From Symbiodinium natans (lineage: Eukaryota > Sar > Dinophyceae > Suessiales > Symbiodiniaceae): a DNA stretch of 64,000 nucleotides. The stretch is taken from assembly GCA_905221605.1 (NCBI GenBank), contig CAJNDS010000458.1, positions 867,485 through 931,484 of the forward strand, written 5' to 3'. Positions within the stretch are counted from its first letter, which is position 1. The number at the start of each line of letters is the position of its first letter. Shown here in pieces: positions 39,673 through 51,398 of the stretch. The notes under the pieces are model-generated. The model was not told where the DNA came from and did not search any database. It saw only the letters and a program-made list of their open reading frames with translations. Made by a program: the position numbers and the translations under genes.

Positions 39673-42600
39673 CTCAAGCCTCGGCACTTATGCAGTAGCT
39701 TCTTGAAGCTTGCTGTGCCTTGCTCTGCCTAGTAACACCAGTCGCGAGGCCGTGCTTGTACAAAAGCAGCTCGGAAGTACTAAACAAGTGCCAACGCAAA
39801 GTGAGCACCTCACCCAGATCCCAAGCTGCTCCAAGCTCCACATCATCGTGGTCATGGACGGTAGAAGACCCGGATCCCAACCCTATAGTGCATGACGTAG
39901 AACCAAATAGGCATGTCCCTCAAAAGGGGCACAGTACCGTTAACATACCCCCAAATACTCTCATCCTTATTGCTCCCGGAAAATGGGGATACTAAGGTCT
40001 TCCAGAGGGTATCAGCCAAAAGGCTCTGAGAATGATGGTGCCCACTTTGCTGCTCGGGAGCAGGTCAACAAAAGCCCTTTCCTGACCTGTTGCTTGGGTT
40101 GCTGTGCCCATGCTGTGGATTTGGGCAGCAGCACCACATTCAACTCTTTTCTCAAGAGCAGCTGTCGATGCCGCGAAGAAGTGTACCATGTTACAGCATG
40201 AAGCGCTGCATACTCAAGAACAACGTAGCCTATGCTCGCGTAGTGAGCCCACACGGAAGGCCTTGTTTTCCTTGTTTTGCCAGAGTGCGGCACAGATGAA
40301 TGCCGAACATCCCAACAAATGGTTTGGGGTGTACTGCGCCGTTCTGCCCTCAAGCCTCGGCACTTATGCAGTAGCTTCTTGAAGCTTGCTGTGCCTGGCT
40401 CTGCCTAGTAACACCAGTCACGAGGCCGTGCTTGTACAAAAGCAGCTCGGAAGTACTAAACAAGTGCCAACGCAAAGTGAGCACCTCACCCAGATCCCAA
40501 GCTGCTCCAAGCTCCACATAAATCAACAGCATCATCGTGGTCATGGACGGTAGAAGACCCGGATCCCAACCCTATAGTGCATGACGTAGAACCAAATAGG
40601 CATGTCCCTCAAAAGGGGCACAGTACCGTTAACATACCCCCAAATACTCTCATCCTTATTGCTCCCGGAAAATGGGGATACTAAGGTCTTCCAGAGGGTA
40701 TCAGCCAAAAGGCTCTGAGAATGATGGTGCCCACTTTGCTGCTCGGGAGCAGGTCAACAAAAGCCCTTTCCTGACCTGTTGCTTGGGTTGCTGTGCCCAT
40801 ACTGTGGATTTGGGCAGCAGCAGCACCACATTCAACTCTTTTCTCAAGAGTAGCTGTCGATGCCGCGAAGAAGTGTACCATGTTACAGCATGAAGCGCTG
40901 CATACTCAAGAACAACGTAGCCTATGCTCGCGTAGTGAGCCCACACGGAAGGCCTTGTTTTCCTTGTTTTGCCAGAGTGCGGCACAGATGAATGCCGAAC
41001 ATCCCAACAAATGGTTTGGGGTGTACTGCGCCGTTCTGCCCTCAAGCCTCGGCACTTATGCAGTAGCTTCTTGAAGCTTGCTGTGCCTGGCTCTGCCTAG
41101 TAACACCAGTCACGAGGCCGTGCTTGTACAAAAGCAGCTCGGAAGTACTAAACAAGTGCCAACGCAAAGTGAGCACCTCACCCAGATCCCAAGCTGCTCC
41201 AAGCTCCACATAAATCAACAGCATCATCGTGGTCATGGACGGTAGAAGACCCGGATCCCAACCCTATAGTGCATGACGTAGAACCAAATAGGCATGTCCC
41301 TCAAAAGGGGCACAGTACCGTTAACATACCCCCAAATACTCTCATCCTTATTGCTCCCGGAAAATGCGGATACTAAGGTCTTCCAGAGGGTATCAGCCAA
41401 AAGGCTCTGAGAATGATGGTGCCCACTTTGCTGCTCGGGAGCAGGTCAACAAAAGACCTTTCCTGACCTGTTGCTTGGGTTGCTGTGCCCATACTGTGGA
41501 TTTGGGCAGCAGCAGCACCACATTCAACTCTTTTCTCAAGAGTAGCTGTCGATGCCGCGAAGAAGTGTACCATGTTACAGCATGAAGCGCTGCATACTCA
41601 AGAACAACGTAGCCTATGCTCGCGTAGTGAGCCCACACGGAAGGCCTTGATTTCCTTGTTTTGCCAGAGTGCGGCACAGATGAATGCCGAACATCCCAAC
41701 AAATGGTTTGGGGTGTACTGCGCCGTTCTGCCCTCAAGCCTCGGCACTTATGCAGTAGCTTCTTGAAGCTTGCTGTGCCTGGCTCTGCCTAGTAACACCA
41801 GTCACGAGGCCGTGCTTGTACAAAAGCAGCTCGGAAGTACTAAACAAGTGCCAACGCAAAGTGAGCACCTCACCCAGATCCCAAGCTGCTCCAAGCTCCA
41901 CATAAATCAACAGCATCATCGTGGTCATGGACGGTAGAAGACCCGGATCCCAACCCTATAGTGCATGACGTAGGACCCAAATAGGCATGTCCCTAAAAAG
42001 GGTCACAGTACCGTTAACATACCCCCAGATACTCTCATCCTTATTGCTCCCGGAAAATGCGGATACTAAGGTCTTCCAGAGGGTATCAGCCAAAAGGCTC
42101 TGAGAATGATGGTGCCCACTTTGCTGCTCGGGAGCAGGTCAACAAAAGACCTTTCCTGACCTGTTGCTTGGGTTGCTGTGCCCATACTGTGGATTTGGGC
42201 AGCAGCAGCACCACATTCAACTCTTTTCTCAAGAGTAGCTGTCGATGCCGCGAAGAAGTGTACCATGTTACAGCATGAAGCGCTGCATACTCAAGAACAA
42301 CGTAGCCTATGCTCGCGTAGTGAGCCCACACGGAAGGCCTTGATTTCCTTGTTTTGCCAGAGTGCGGCACAGATGAATGCCGAACATCCCAACAAATGGT
42401 TTGGGGTGTACTGCGCCGTTCTGCCCTCAAGCCTCGGCACTTATGCAGTAGCTTCTTGAAGCTTGCTGTGCCTGGCTCTGCCTAGCAACACCAGTCACGA
42501 GGCCGTGCTTGTACAAAAGCAGCTCGGAAGTACTAAACAAGTGCCAACGCAAAGTGAGCACCTCACCCAGATCCCAAGCTGCTCCAAGCTCCACATAAAT

Positions 42601-43162
42601 CAACAGCATCATCGTGGTCATGGACGGTAGAAGACCCGGATCCCAACCCTATAGTGCATGACGTAGGACTCAAAGAGGCATTTCCCTAAAAGCGGCACAG
42701 TGCCGTTAACATACCCCCAAATACTCTCATCCTTATGACAGGCACCCCTCCCCCCCCCACACCCCCCACAAGATTGCTCCCGGAATATGGGGATGCTAAG
42801 GTCTTCCAAGGGTATCAGCCAAAGGCTCTGAGAATGATGGTGCCCACCTTGCTGCGCGGGGGCAGGTGCACAAGAGCCCTCTCCTGACCCGTTGCTTGGG
42901 TTGCTGTGCCCATACTGTGGATATGGGCAGCCGCACCACATTCAACTCTTTCCTCAAGTGCAGCTGTCGATGCCGCTAAGAAGTGTACCATGTTACAGCA
43001 TGAAGCGCTAAAGATATTGCATACTCAAGAACAACGTAGCCTAGGCTTCGAAGCCCACACGGAAGGCCTTGTTTTCCTTGTCTTGCCAGAGTGCGGCACA
43101 GATGAATGCCGAACATCCCAACAAATGGTTTGGGGTGTACTGCGCTGTTCTGCCCTCAAGCC
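39673..43162 (+). repeat. ~690-bp tandem repeat, five copies
   Basis: The landmark CTCAAGCC recurs at 39673, 40349, 41041, 41733, 42426 and 43155: periods 676, 692, 692, 693 and 729. Copy 1 lacks 13 bp after GCTCCACAT and has GCAGCA once fewer; copy 5 has a 36-bp C-rich insertion near 42738-42774 and several substitutions. Middle copies are almost identical. Each contains open frames of 64-114 codons on both strands at fixed places (for example ILWIWAAAAPHSTLFS on plus). The frames change little because the DNA does not, so this is no proof of coding. Confidence 0.95.
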
Positions 43163-43684
43163 TACTCTGAATGCGTGTGCTACACATGTGAAAGAGTGAA
43201 TCATGGAGCTTCTTCACGATGACGTTGGATTGCTACTGCTCACTATGAGCTGCTAGCCGCTCACTGCTCCACTGCCACGCCAGACTCTCGAAGATTTCCA
43301 AGTATACCCCTGTCGGAAGTTACTGTCTCGCCACAGCCACTACAAATCTCCACATCATTTTCCCACCATTCCAATCTTCAACACACACACACGCACACCA
43401 GCTCCTGAACATCAATCATCCTCACAATGGTCGCCCTGTTGGCTGAGCAAAGGTTTAGGGTTAGGGTTAGGGCTTAGGATTTAGGATTTAGGGTTTAGGG
43501 TTTAAGGTTTAGAGTTTAGGGTTTAAGTGTTTGTCATGCTCCGCACACACCACCACGCGGGACGTGTGTTGTGGTGTGCGCAGGTCCAACGCTCTCTCCC
43601 AACCCGCCCACTTACATCTCAACCTTGGCGGGTTTAGGGTTTTGATATAGTTGTTGGGCTGTCGCTTTCCTGTATAGGTTTCGC
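43163..43684. other. Unique sequence downstream of the tandem array
   Basis: No exon supported. A degenerate TTTAGGG array lies at 43452-43524; an inverted pair around GCGCACACCACCACGCGG and CGTGTGTTGTGGTGTGCG at about 43540-43582 can form a hairpin. Confidence 0.45.
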
Positions 43685-43793
43685 CATCTAAACCCTAAAC
43701 CCTAAACCCTAAACCCTAAACCCTAAACCCTAAACTCAGGGCGTAGGCCGCCCCCCTACAGAAAGGGGGCGGCGCTTAAGCCCTTCGACCTCT

Positions 43794-43922
43794 ATGGCGC
43801 AAGCCGACCCAGGTCGTTCGCCCGCCTCCAACAGCTCGGAGGTCGGTAGCACCCACGATGGGCCCGGTACCGGAGCACGTTCTCCCAGGACCAGTACTGG
43901 TCCCTTAAGGTCATTACCCTAA
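43794..43922 (+). CDS. Possible first exon, Ser/Pro-rich, closed by a telomere-like unit
   Basis: ATG at 43794, MAQADPGRSPASNSSEVGST then HDGPGTGARSPRTSTGPLRS, with the TAA stop supplied by CCCTAAA at 43917-43923. Another frame across the right half reads SQDQYWSLKVITLNPERARA then ALRT and TGA, in which the same CCCTAAACCC encodes TLNP. The two cannot both be right. No family recognised. Confidence 0.3.
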   Translation: MAQADPGRSPASNSSEVGSTHDGPGTGARSPRTSTGPLRSLP

Positions 43923-44011
43923 ACCCGGAGCGGGCCAGAGCTGCTCTTCGCACCTGACGAGGCATTCGAGCCGCTGCTGCATCCTAACCTTCACAGCATC
44001 TACGCCCTATA

Positions 44012-44142
44012 CAGCAAACCCTAAACCCTAAACCCTGAACCCTAAACCCTAAACCCTAAACCCTAAACCCTAAACCCTAAACCCTAAACCCTAAACCCTA
44101 AACCCTAAACCCTAAACCCTAAACCCTAAACCCTAAACCCCA
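44012..44142. repeat. Telomere-like array, CCCTAAA orientation
   Basis: About 18 units with one CCCTGAA. Confidence 0.95.
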
Positions 44143-44184
44143 TCCAAAAGCTTAGGGCCCGGCCTCCTGCAGATGCAAGGATTC

Positions 44185-44790
44185 AAGGATCCGAAATCCT
44201 AAACTCTAACCCTCTGCGAGAAATCCTAAGTCCTACTCCTAACTCCTAAAGGCACCAGAGAGGGCCTGGAATCCTAAATCCTAATCCTAACTCCTAATCC
44301 TAAATCCGAAAGTAAGTTCTAAATCTTAATCCTAAAACCTCATCCTCAATCCCAATCCTAAATCCTAATCCTAACTCCTAAAGGCCCCAGAGAGGGCCCT
44401 AAATCCTAAACCCTAATCCTAAATCCGAAATCCTAAACCCTCAATCGAAATCCAAATCCAACATCCTAATGCTAAATCCTCATCCTAACTCTTATATACA
44501 GGCCCCAGCGAGGGCCCTGAACCCTAAATCCTAATTCCTAATCCTAAATCCGACTCCTAGCTCCTAGTCCTAACTCCTAAAGGCCCCATAAATCCTAAAT
44601 CCTAATCTTAACTCCTAATTTTGAATCTTAAATCCTACATCCTAATCCTGAATCCTAATATTAATCCCGAAAGACCCCACCAATCCAGAATCCTCATCTT
44701 AAATCCTAGTACTAACTCCTAAAGGCCCCAGAGAGGGCCTTGAACCCTAAATCCTAAATCCTAATCCTAAATCCCAATCTAAATTTCAAA
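44185..44790. repeat. Decayed array: CCTAAATCCTAATCCTAACT type with 90-120 bp super-repeat
   Basis: Irregular CCTAAAT, CCTAAT and CCTAACT units recur with a spacer AAAGGCCCCAGAGAGGGCC at about 44250, 44375, 44490, 44580 and 44720. It adjoins the pure array at 44012-44142 and looks like an old array reorganised into a longer unit. Confidence 0.75.
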
Positions 44791-45520
44791 AATAGGGGGT
44801 CATTTCTGCCACCTAACCCCCTACCTAATTACATCTAGATTCTATATCGAATAGGATAGATCTACCTATGGCCAACGTATTGTCTAGTATTATAAGATAT
44901 ATGGAATGAAAATATTAATGTCAGTTCTTGATTAATAAATATAAGATTATGAATCTTCGATATAAATCCCTCGTATTCGAGAATATAGGAGGATTCGAGA
45001 AAGGAGGTTATGCGTTCTTGAATAATTCTTGTTCCTTAGTCGTAAATCGTCTCAAGAAAAAGGTGGTGGGGATTCATTATGTGAGTGTCTTGGATGGTTG
45101 AAGTTCGATTTATAATGAGGCTTGCAGGCAGCAATTTAGGTTCATCGAACACTCCAGTGCGGATACGTCGCTGGCCCCGATGGGGTAAAAAATATTTCTA
45201 TAAGTATTTCTATATATTTCTTTTTTTACGATATCTCGATTTATATATGATTTATCAGGATATCTTCTCTATCGGAAATATTTTCATGGAATGATGGGAA
45301 TGAATTCTGATTGGGACGTTGAATTTGTATATTTCATTGATGACGAATAGTTTTCGATTCTCATTTGTATTTGGTTGATTTGAAAATTGAATTCTGCCGA
45401 GAATTGGGGATGATGGTGAGCTTTTGTTATATGCCGTGGGCCTCGATATCCTCCATCATCCCTGAAATGGGATAAAAATGGTTCTGAAAATATTTTTGTT
45501 GAAAAAAATTTTCAGAACAG
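44791..45520. other. AT-rich sequence without a gene
   Basis: Marked drop in GC relative to both sides, no long frame, no repeat I can define. Composition resembles 53300-55980. Confidence 0.5.
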
Positions 45521-45525
45521 GGGGC

Positions 45526-45561
45526 GGAGCCCCCCCCCCCCCCCCGGCCCCCCCCCCCCCC
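45526..45561. repeat. Poly-C tracts
   Basis: Two C runs of about 14-16 separated by GG; exact length is unlikely to be reliable. Confidence 0.85.
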
Positions 45562-45744
45562 GGTGTTTCAGAGGTCAAAGGCCAAATAGGAGCCAGAGAC
45601 CAGAAGGGAGAGATCACAATTCCGAGGTCAAAGGCCCAATAAGAGCCAGAGAGTCTTAACCCACGTGTCTTCCTCCCCGCGACCCTGCTCTGAAATGTAT
45701 GTCCCTCGCTCGCGGTTCGCGGTTCACGTAGAAGCCGACCGGCC

Positions 45745-46015
45745 TGCAACAGACAGCAGTGTAGCAGCTGTCAGCAGTGTAGCTGACAGCAGTGTAGCAG
45801 GCAGCAGTATTGCAGCTGGCAGCAGTGTAGCAGACAACAATGGAGCAGACAGCAATGGAGCAGCTGACAGCAGTGTAGCAGACAACAATGGAGCAGACAG
45901 CAGTGGAGCAGCTGACAGCAGTGTAGCAGACAGAAGTGTAGCAGACAGCTGCGGAGCAGACAGCAGTGCAGTAGCAGCAGACGGCAGTGTCGCAGCAGCA
46001 GGCAGCACAGCACGG
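45745..46015. repeat. CAGCAGTGTAG minisatellite
   Basis: About 18 copies of a 12-18 bp unit (GACAGCAGTGTAGCA, GACAACAATGGAGCA). Every unit is a multiple of 3, so one plus frame (ADSSVADNNGADSSGA) stays open from 45665 to 46018. Minus frames are open too. Coding not supported. Confidence 0.85.
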
Positions 46016-46018
46016 TAG

Positions 46019-46577
46019 GGGGAGTTGGGGGAGTTGGGAGCTGCACCTCACTCGGCCGGGGCCCTCAGAGTGCGGAGTCAGTTTTTGTAAGTGGTAGGCA
46101 TGTCTTAGAGTGCAGGTAGGCCCGGTAGGTGCGTCGGGCTTGCAGTGCTGAAGTCATGAAGCCCTCTCCGGAACAACCATTTCTTTCGTCGGCCCAGGCT
46201 CGGCGCTCCAATTAGCTTATTCGGCAGGGGGCTCGGCCATCGGAGTTGAGACACCCACCCAGATGAGACAGAGGATAACTAGACTACGGATGTCTCAGAA
46301 CAGTCTCATGTTGTCATGTTGCCTCAGGTATTCTTTCAGGCTAAAAACGCTGAAAGAGCGAGCATGAGACACCCGAGACCCTCCTGAGACATATTGGCTC
46401 TTAGTCTCCTTTTTGTCTCAGGTGTCTCGCCCGTCTCGCCTGTCTCCTCTTCCTGGAGTGGGCTCTTTCTTCGAAGCGTGCGCCCCGGCCCGTTCGGCGG
46501 CTTGGCAGCTGTGGAAGTTGTTGTGTTTTGTATTTGCACGATGTTTTTTGGGATGATGGTTTCAATTTTAAGACAAC
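46019..46577. other. Unique sequence
   Basis: Short frames on both strands; TGTCTC/GAGACA words recur at about 46245-46450. No gene supported. Confidence 0.35.
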
Positions 46578-47345
46578 GAAACGTGCCGAACATGTTGGAA
46601 ATTCCCACAGCGAAACAAGCAAACAGAAGACAAGCATGAATATTGAAAATCCAATCTCGAAATAGGGTTTCAAGGGGGTTTAGGAAGTGTCTGAAAGTGA
46701 CAAATAGATCTGAAAGAAGGAAACGTGCCCAAAATGTTGGAAATTCCCACAGCGAAACAAGCAAACAGAAGACAAGCATGAATATTGAAAATGCAGTCTT
46801 GAAATAGGGTTTCAAGCGGGTTTAGGAACTGTTTCAAAGTGAGACATGGATCTCAAAGAACGAAACGTGCCAGAAATGTTGAAAAACCCACAGCCAAACA
46901 AGCAAAAATAAGAAAAGCATGAATATTGGAAATGCAGTCTTGAAATAGGGTTTCAAGGGGGTTTAGGAACTGTCTGAAAGTGACAAATGGACCTGCAAGA
47001 ACGAAACGTGCTAAAACTGTTGGAAATTCCCAAAGCGAAACAAGCAAATATAAGAAAAGCATGAATATTGAAAATACAATCTTGAAATAAGGTTTCAAGG
47101 GGGTTCAGGAACTGTCTCAAAGTGAGAAATGGATCTCAAAGAACGAAACGTGCCAAAAATGTTGAAAAAAACCCGACAGCGAAACAAGCAAACAGAAGAA
47201 AAGCATGAATATTGGAAATCCAATCTCGAAATAGGGTTTCAAGGGGGTTTAGGAACTGTCGGAAAGTGACAAATAAATTTCAAAAGAAAGAAACGTGCCA
47301 AACATGTTGCCAAATCCCACAGCGAAGCAAGGAAACATAAGAAAA
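46578..47345 (+). repeat. 142-bp tandem repeat, about 5.5 copies
   Basis: GAAACGTGCC starts units at 46578, 46720, 46862, 47003, 47145 and 47290. Each has GAAATTCCCACAGCGAAAC, GCATGAATATTG and GAAATAGGGTTTCAAGGGGG. Copies have many substitutions, so the array is older than the one at 39673. Minus frames up to 159 codons cross several units. Confidence 0.92.
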
Positions 47346-47422
47346 GCCAACCCTCGACCCTCAGGCTTAAGGAAGGCGTAGACCTATAAACTCTAAACCC
47401 TGAACCCACATTGGACTTGGCG

Positions 47423-49361
47423 ATGACATTTGTTCCGGTGTCCTTCGCAGTGGCGCCTACGGAGAAGGCTGAGCACGTCCAGCAGCTTTTGCAAGACACG
47501 GATGCCTTCCTGGAGTCAGAGTCTCTGCCCAGCATCGCCAATCTGTTCACACATGGGCAAGCCCAACTTCACATGGACGGCGGCCCCGCGCTGCTCAAAG
47601 CCGCGCGTGATCACCTCGGCGAAGACAAGAGAGCACGTGAAACGGAACATCGCCAAAGAGAAAGACAAACTTCATAAGTGGAACTTTGTCAGCAGCGTTC
47701 GCACATGGCTCGATTTTTCAGCACGGATCTCGTCGGACATGCTGTTCCACATGTACTGGATCGAGATTTTTATATCCTCAGGAAGCACAAGGAGGAAACC
47801 TTCTTATCGTACCTTCAAAACGAACACTTCACCTCGTCTTCAGGATTGTGGGATGCTCCCTGGCGCGGCAAGGGGTACAGCCTCAACGCACTCGACTCTT
47901 TCTGGTCGGTCATTGACCAAATGGTGGCCGAGGAGGGGAACATGAGCTTTGTGACCTCTTCAAAACTTATGAGCCACTTGTCCAATAGGTATTCTCTGTC
48001 AGGGGTTTAGGGTTCCGGGTAAAGCGTAAACCTTGAACCCTAAATCCGAAATCGAGAACCCGGCAGGCTCAACCTGAAGCACTAAACCCAAAATCCTCAA
48101 AAGGAAACCCAAAACTCCGAAGTGGAACCTTTCATCTAGGTGTTGCACGAAGATCTTTTGGAATGAAGATGTTTGGAGCGAGCTACTGTTGCAGAAAGAA
48201 CAGTTGTGGACAGCACGGCTTCTGGGCATTGCTGGAGCAAACACGACGGCTTACAACTCCGGCGGAAAGAAAGTGCGTCGTTTCACGGCAAAAGGATTGG
48301 AGAGACTGGAAGAGGCAAAAGTTCCTGTCGGCACGGAGGTGGAGACTGACATTGGCACTGTGTATGTTTACTGCAAGTATGAGCCCGCCTCCTACAATGA
48401 GGAGCGGACGCGCGCTCTCGCCTGGGTGATTACATCTGCTGTCGAAGCGAAGGTGCGACAAGGCCTCCAGGACCTGTCAGTGTACGACGCTGGTGGCTCT
48501 TTTCATCCGAAAATCCTGCACAACCTCCTGAAAGAGTACACAGTCTTGTTTGTGAAAGCTGGGCCTTTGAAGAAACCCACAAGGACTTTTGTCTGTGCTC
48601 ATGCGCGGAACACAGTCTCTACTTGAATGAAAAGTCTACAGCGCGCATACCGCCAGCCACTGTCGCAACTGAAGCCTTCCAGCGGCCGGCCGCTTGGCAG
48701 GCCGCCGGGCGGCGGCAAGCCCCGGGGCCGGGGTAGGCCGCGCACTGGTCGAAGTGAAGCCGGGCCTCGGGCCCGTGGTCGTGGCCGAAGACATGGTCCA
48801 GGTCGCAAGCGCCCGGATCAGCTCTGGACCCAGAAGACCAGGAGAGCATGCTGCGCAGAGCCCTAATTTCAAGGACCTGAGGGTTGTATTTTTCTGTGGT
48901 TCTTGGCATGTTGACAGGAGCTGGAAGATCGTGCAAGTAGCGAGCCTGATGAGGTGGTTATGTATGACTTGCACTTTATGGACCCTTTTCAGCCGGTTCC
49001 CGAGGACCAGCAGATCCCTAGGGCAATTGCTCATACCCAGGACGACATCGAGGAAGGGTCAACTTTGAATGTGCGCATCATCTACAAGTGCAACGAAGCC
49101 GCGCAACCAGTGCTCGGAAGCCTGGATCCTATCAACACCATTCGTGTGCTGGACACGCAGGCGTCACTGGGATCGCAGCTGGCGCTTCTGTTTGCAAGTT
49201 TTGGAGTGCCTGCAGAAGCGATTCAGGATGATTACATGCTGAAGGCAGTGATGTTCCAAGCAAGCGGCACGTTCCAGAGCCTACCAGTGCAAGCACAAGA
49301 TCCTGTAGCGGAAATCTTGAAGATATCCAATACCATTTTGTTGTTTCGCCGCGGCGGTTAG
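47423..49361 (+). pseudogene. Multi-exon gene of unknown function, frame-disrupted
   Basis: Proposed exons: 47423-47988, 48140 to about 48873 and 48918-49361 (stop TAG). The first intron is clean (AATAG|GTATTC to ATCTAG|GTG) and joins SHLSNR to KIFWNEDVWSELL in frame. Coding signal changes frame near 47625, near 47770, near 48565 and again between 48680 and 48870, where one frame is basic with an AT-hook-like RGRGRPR and another ends SPNFK, joining exon 3 (ELEDRASSEPDEVVMYDLHF) with a GA donor. Either a decaying gene or assembly indels. Recognisable stretches: AEHVQQLLQDTDAFLESES, WVITSAVEAKVRQGLQDLSV, ALLFASFGVPAEAIQDDY. No family recognised. Confidence 0.55.
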
Positions 49362-49670
49362 ATGCGTTTATCTCATGACGTCGTGGCCAGACAACTGCAA
49401 GGGGGGCCATACTACTTGTCTCCAGCTTTCGCAAAGCCACATGGATTGCCTAAGGCAACGCTTTGAGAAAAACTGTCCAGAGCTATGATCTCGGTTTATT
49501 CTTATAATTAAATATAGGAGAAAAATAATCTGAATATCGATACCTTATTATATATTAAATATGAATATTTCTTGAGTTATTCTTTATTTTATTCACATCA
49601 TATAATGAATTTTCATATAAAAATAAGATTTTATAGAATTTGGCAAGAAATAAGAGTGATGATCTTTTTT
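49362..49670. other. Transition from GC-rich gene to AT-rich island
   Basis: Composition falls sharply after about 49490. Nothing recognisable. Confidence 0.5.
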
Positions 49671-49677
49671 TATTCCG

Positions 49678-49884
49678 ATTCGTGTCCGGTTCGTGTTTGG
49701 TTCGTGTCTGGTTCGTGTCTGGTTCGTGTTCGGTTTGTGTCTGGGTTCGTGTCTGGTTTGGATTTTGGGATCTTGTCTGCGTTGATGTTTGGTTTTCGTG
49801 TCTGGTTCGTGTTTGGTTCGTGTCTGGTTCGTGTTCGGTTCGTGTCTGTTTCGTGTTCGGTTCGTGTCTGGTTCGTTTCGTATA
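49678..49884. repeat. 11-bp minisatellite TTCGTGTCTGG
   Basis: About 15 imperfect units of TTCGTGTYTGG with a spacer at 49748-49795. The open frames (FVSGSCLVRVWFV) are repeat translations. Confidence 0.85.
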
Positions 49885-50009
49885 ATGGATTTGTTCTGGG
49901 TCTGGTTCGTATTTGGATTCGTGGCCGAAATTACGATTGGGACTATCTGGATTATATTGGTTATCTTCTTGTCTCCGGTTATTATTTGGTCTTTGGATTC
50001 GGATTTATG

Positions 50010-50712
50010 ATTTCTGTTTTTTGATTTTTGATTCTTGATTTTGATTTGGCCTTTGATTTTGGATTTGTGATCTTTATTTTCTGGTCTCTGATTTTGATTT
50101 GGCCTTTGATTTTGGATTTATGATCTCTGTTTTCTGGACTCTGATTCTTATTTGGTCTTAGGATTCGGATTTGGGATCTCTATCTTCTCGTTTCTGGTTC
50201 TTATCTGCCCTTTGAGGTCGGATTTGGGATCTTTACTTTCTGGCTTTTGAGTTTGGATTTGGGATCTCTTTCTTCTAATCTTTTGAATTTGGGTTTGGGG
50301 TCTCTGCCTTCTGATCTCTGAATTTGGATTTGGGATCTCTGTCTTCTGGTCTCTGAACTTGGATTTGGGGTCCCTGCCTTCTGATCTCTGAATTTGGATT
50401 TGGGGTCTCTGCCTTCTGGTCTCTGAACTTGGATTTGGGATCTCTTCTTTCTAATCTCTGAACTTGGATTTGGGGTCTCTGTCTTCTGGTCTCTGAACTT
50501 GGATTTGGGGTCTCTGTTTTCTGGTCTCTGAATTTGGATTTGGGGTCTCTGCCTTCTGGTCTCTGAATTTGGATTTGGGGTCCCTGCCTTCTGGTCTCCG
50601 AACTTGGATTTGGGGTCTCTGCCTTCTGGTCTCTGAACTTGGATTTGGGATCTCTGGTTTCTGGTCTCTGAATTTGGATTTGGGATCTCTGATTTCTGGT
50701 CTCTGGTTCTTA
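50010..50712. repeat. 35-bp minisatellite, longest tract of the AT-rich island
   Basis: From about 50230 the unit TTCTGGTCTCTGAAYTTGG plus ATTTGGGGTCTCTGYC repeats every 35 bp (for example 50341, 50376, 50411). Degenerate, longer-period versions precede it. The minus strand is open through 177 codons, cycling through three translations of the unit. Confidence 0.9.
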
Positions 50713-50937
50713 TTGGGTTATTGTCTCGGATCAATGAATAGAATATCTAAAAAAGTAGAATAAACATTCTAAAAAATATTTCGGGAAAATATGTTCAGAA
50801 TAATTTTTGTTTATTTCTTTTTCATCGAAAATATTTCCTGTTCATATCATGGAGAATATCAATTTTTTTCAAATTTAATCTGGAAATTTTCCGAAAGTAT
50901 CGCGAAGGGTTCTTCCATATGGAGCCCTCTGATTCAT

Positions 50938-51262
50938 CATTATAGATTGAAGTGTATAGAGTGAAGTGCATAGAGTCAAGTATATCGAATGAAGTATATA
51001 GTGAAGTGTATAGAATGAAGTGTATAGAGTCAAGTGCACAGAATGAAATGTATAGTGAAGTGCATAATGAAGTGTATAGAATGAAGTGCATAGAGTGAAG
51101 TATATAGAATGAAACACAGAGTGAAGTGTATAGAATCAAGTGCATAGAGTGAAGTGTATAGAGTTAAGTGTATAGAATCAAGTGTATAGAGTGAATTGTA
51201 TAGTATAAAGTGCATAGTGTCAAGTGTATAGAGTGCATTGTGCATAGAGTGAATTGTATAGA
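50938..51262. repeat. AAGTGTATAGAGT minisatellite
   Basis: About 24 imperfect 12-15 bp units (AGTGTATAGAGTGA, AGTGCATAGAATGA). The motif AAGTGCATA recurs in another array at 52876-53255. Confidence 0.85.
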
Positions 51263-51398
51263 ATTTAATTCAAATTAATAGAAATTACGAGATTTATATA
51301 GAATTTAGTAGACCTTCGTATCCAGTCCTAGATTTCTTGACTAAAATTATTCTTTCTAAGGCGGCGGGTTGGGTTGACATCGCCAATCTGGATTGCTC

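Noticed and set aside
39674-43199. Recurrent 64- to 114-codon frames in the tandem array, both strands
   Set aside because: Repeated only because the DNA is repeated; no codon-position bias can be judged from near-identical copies.
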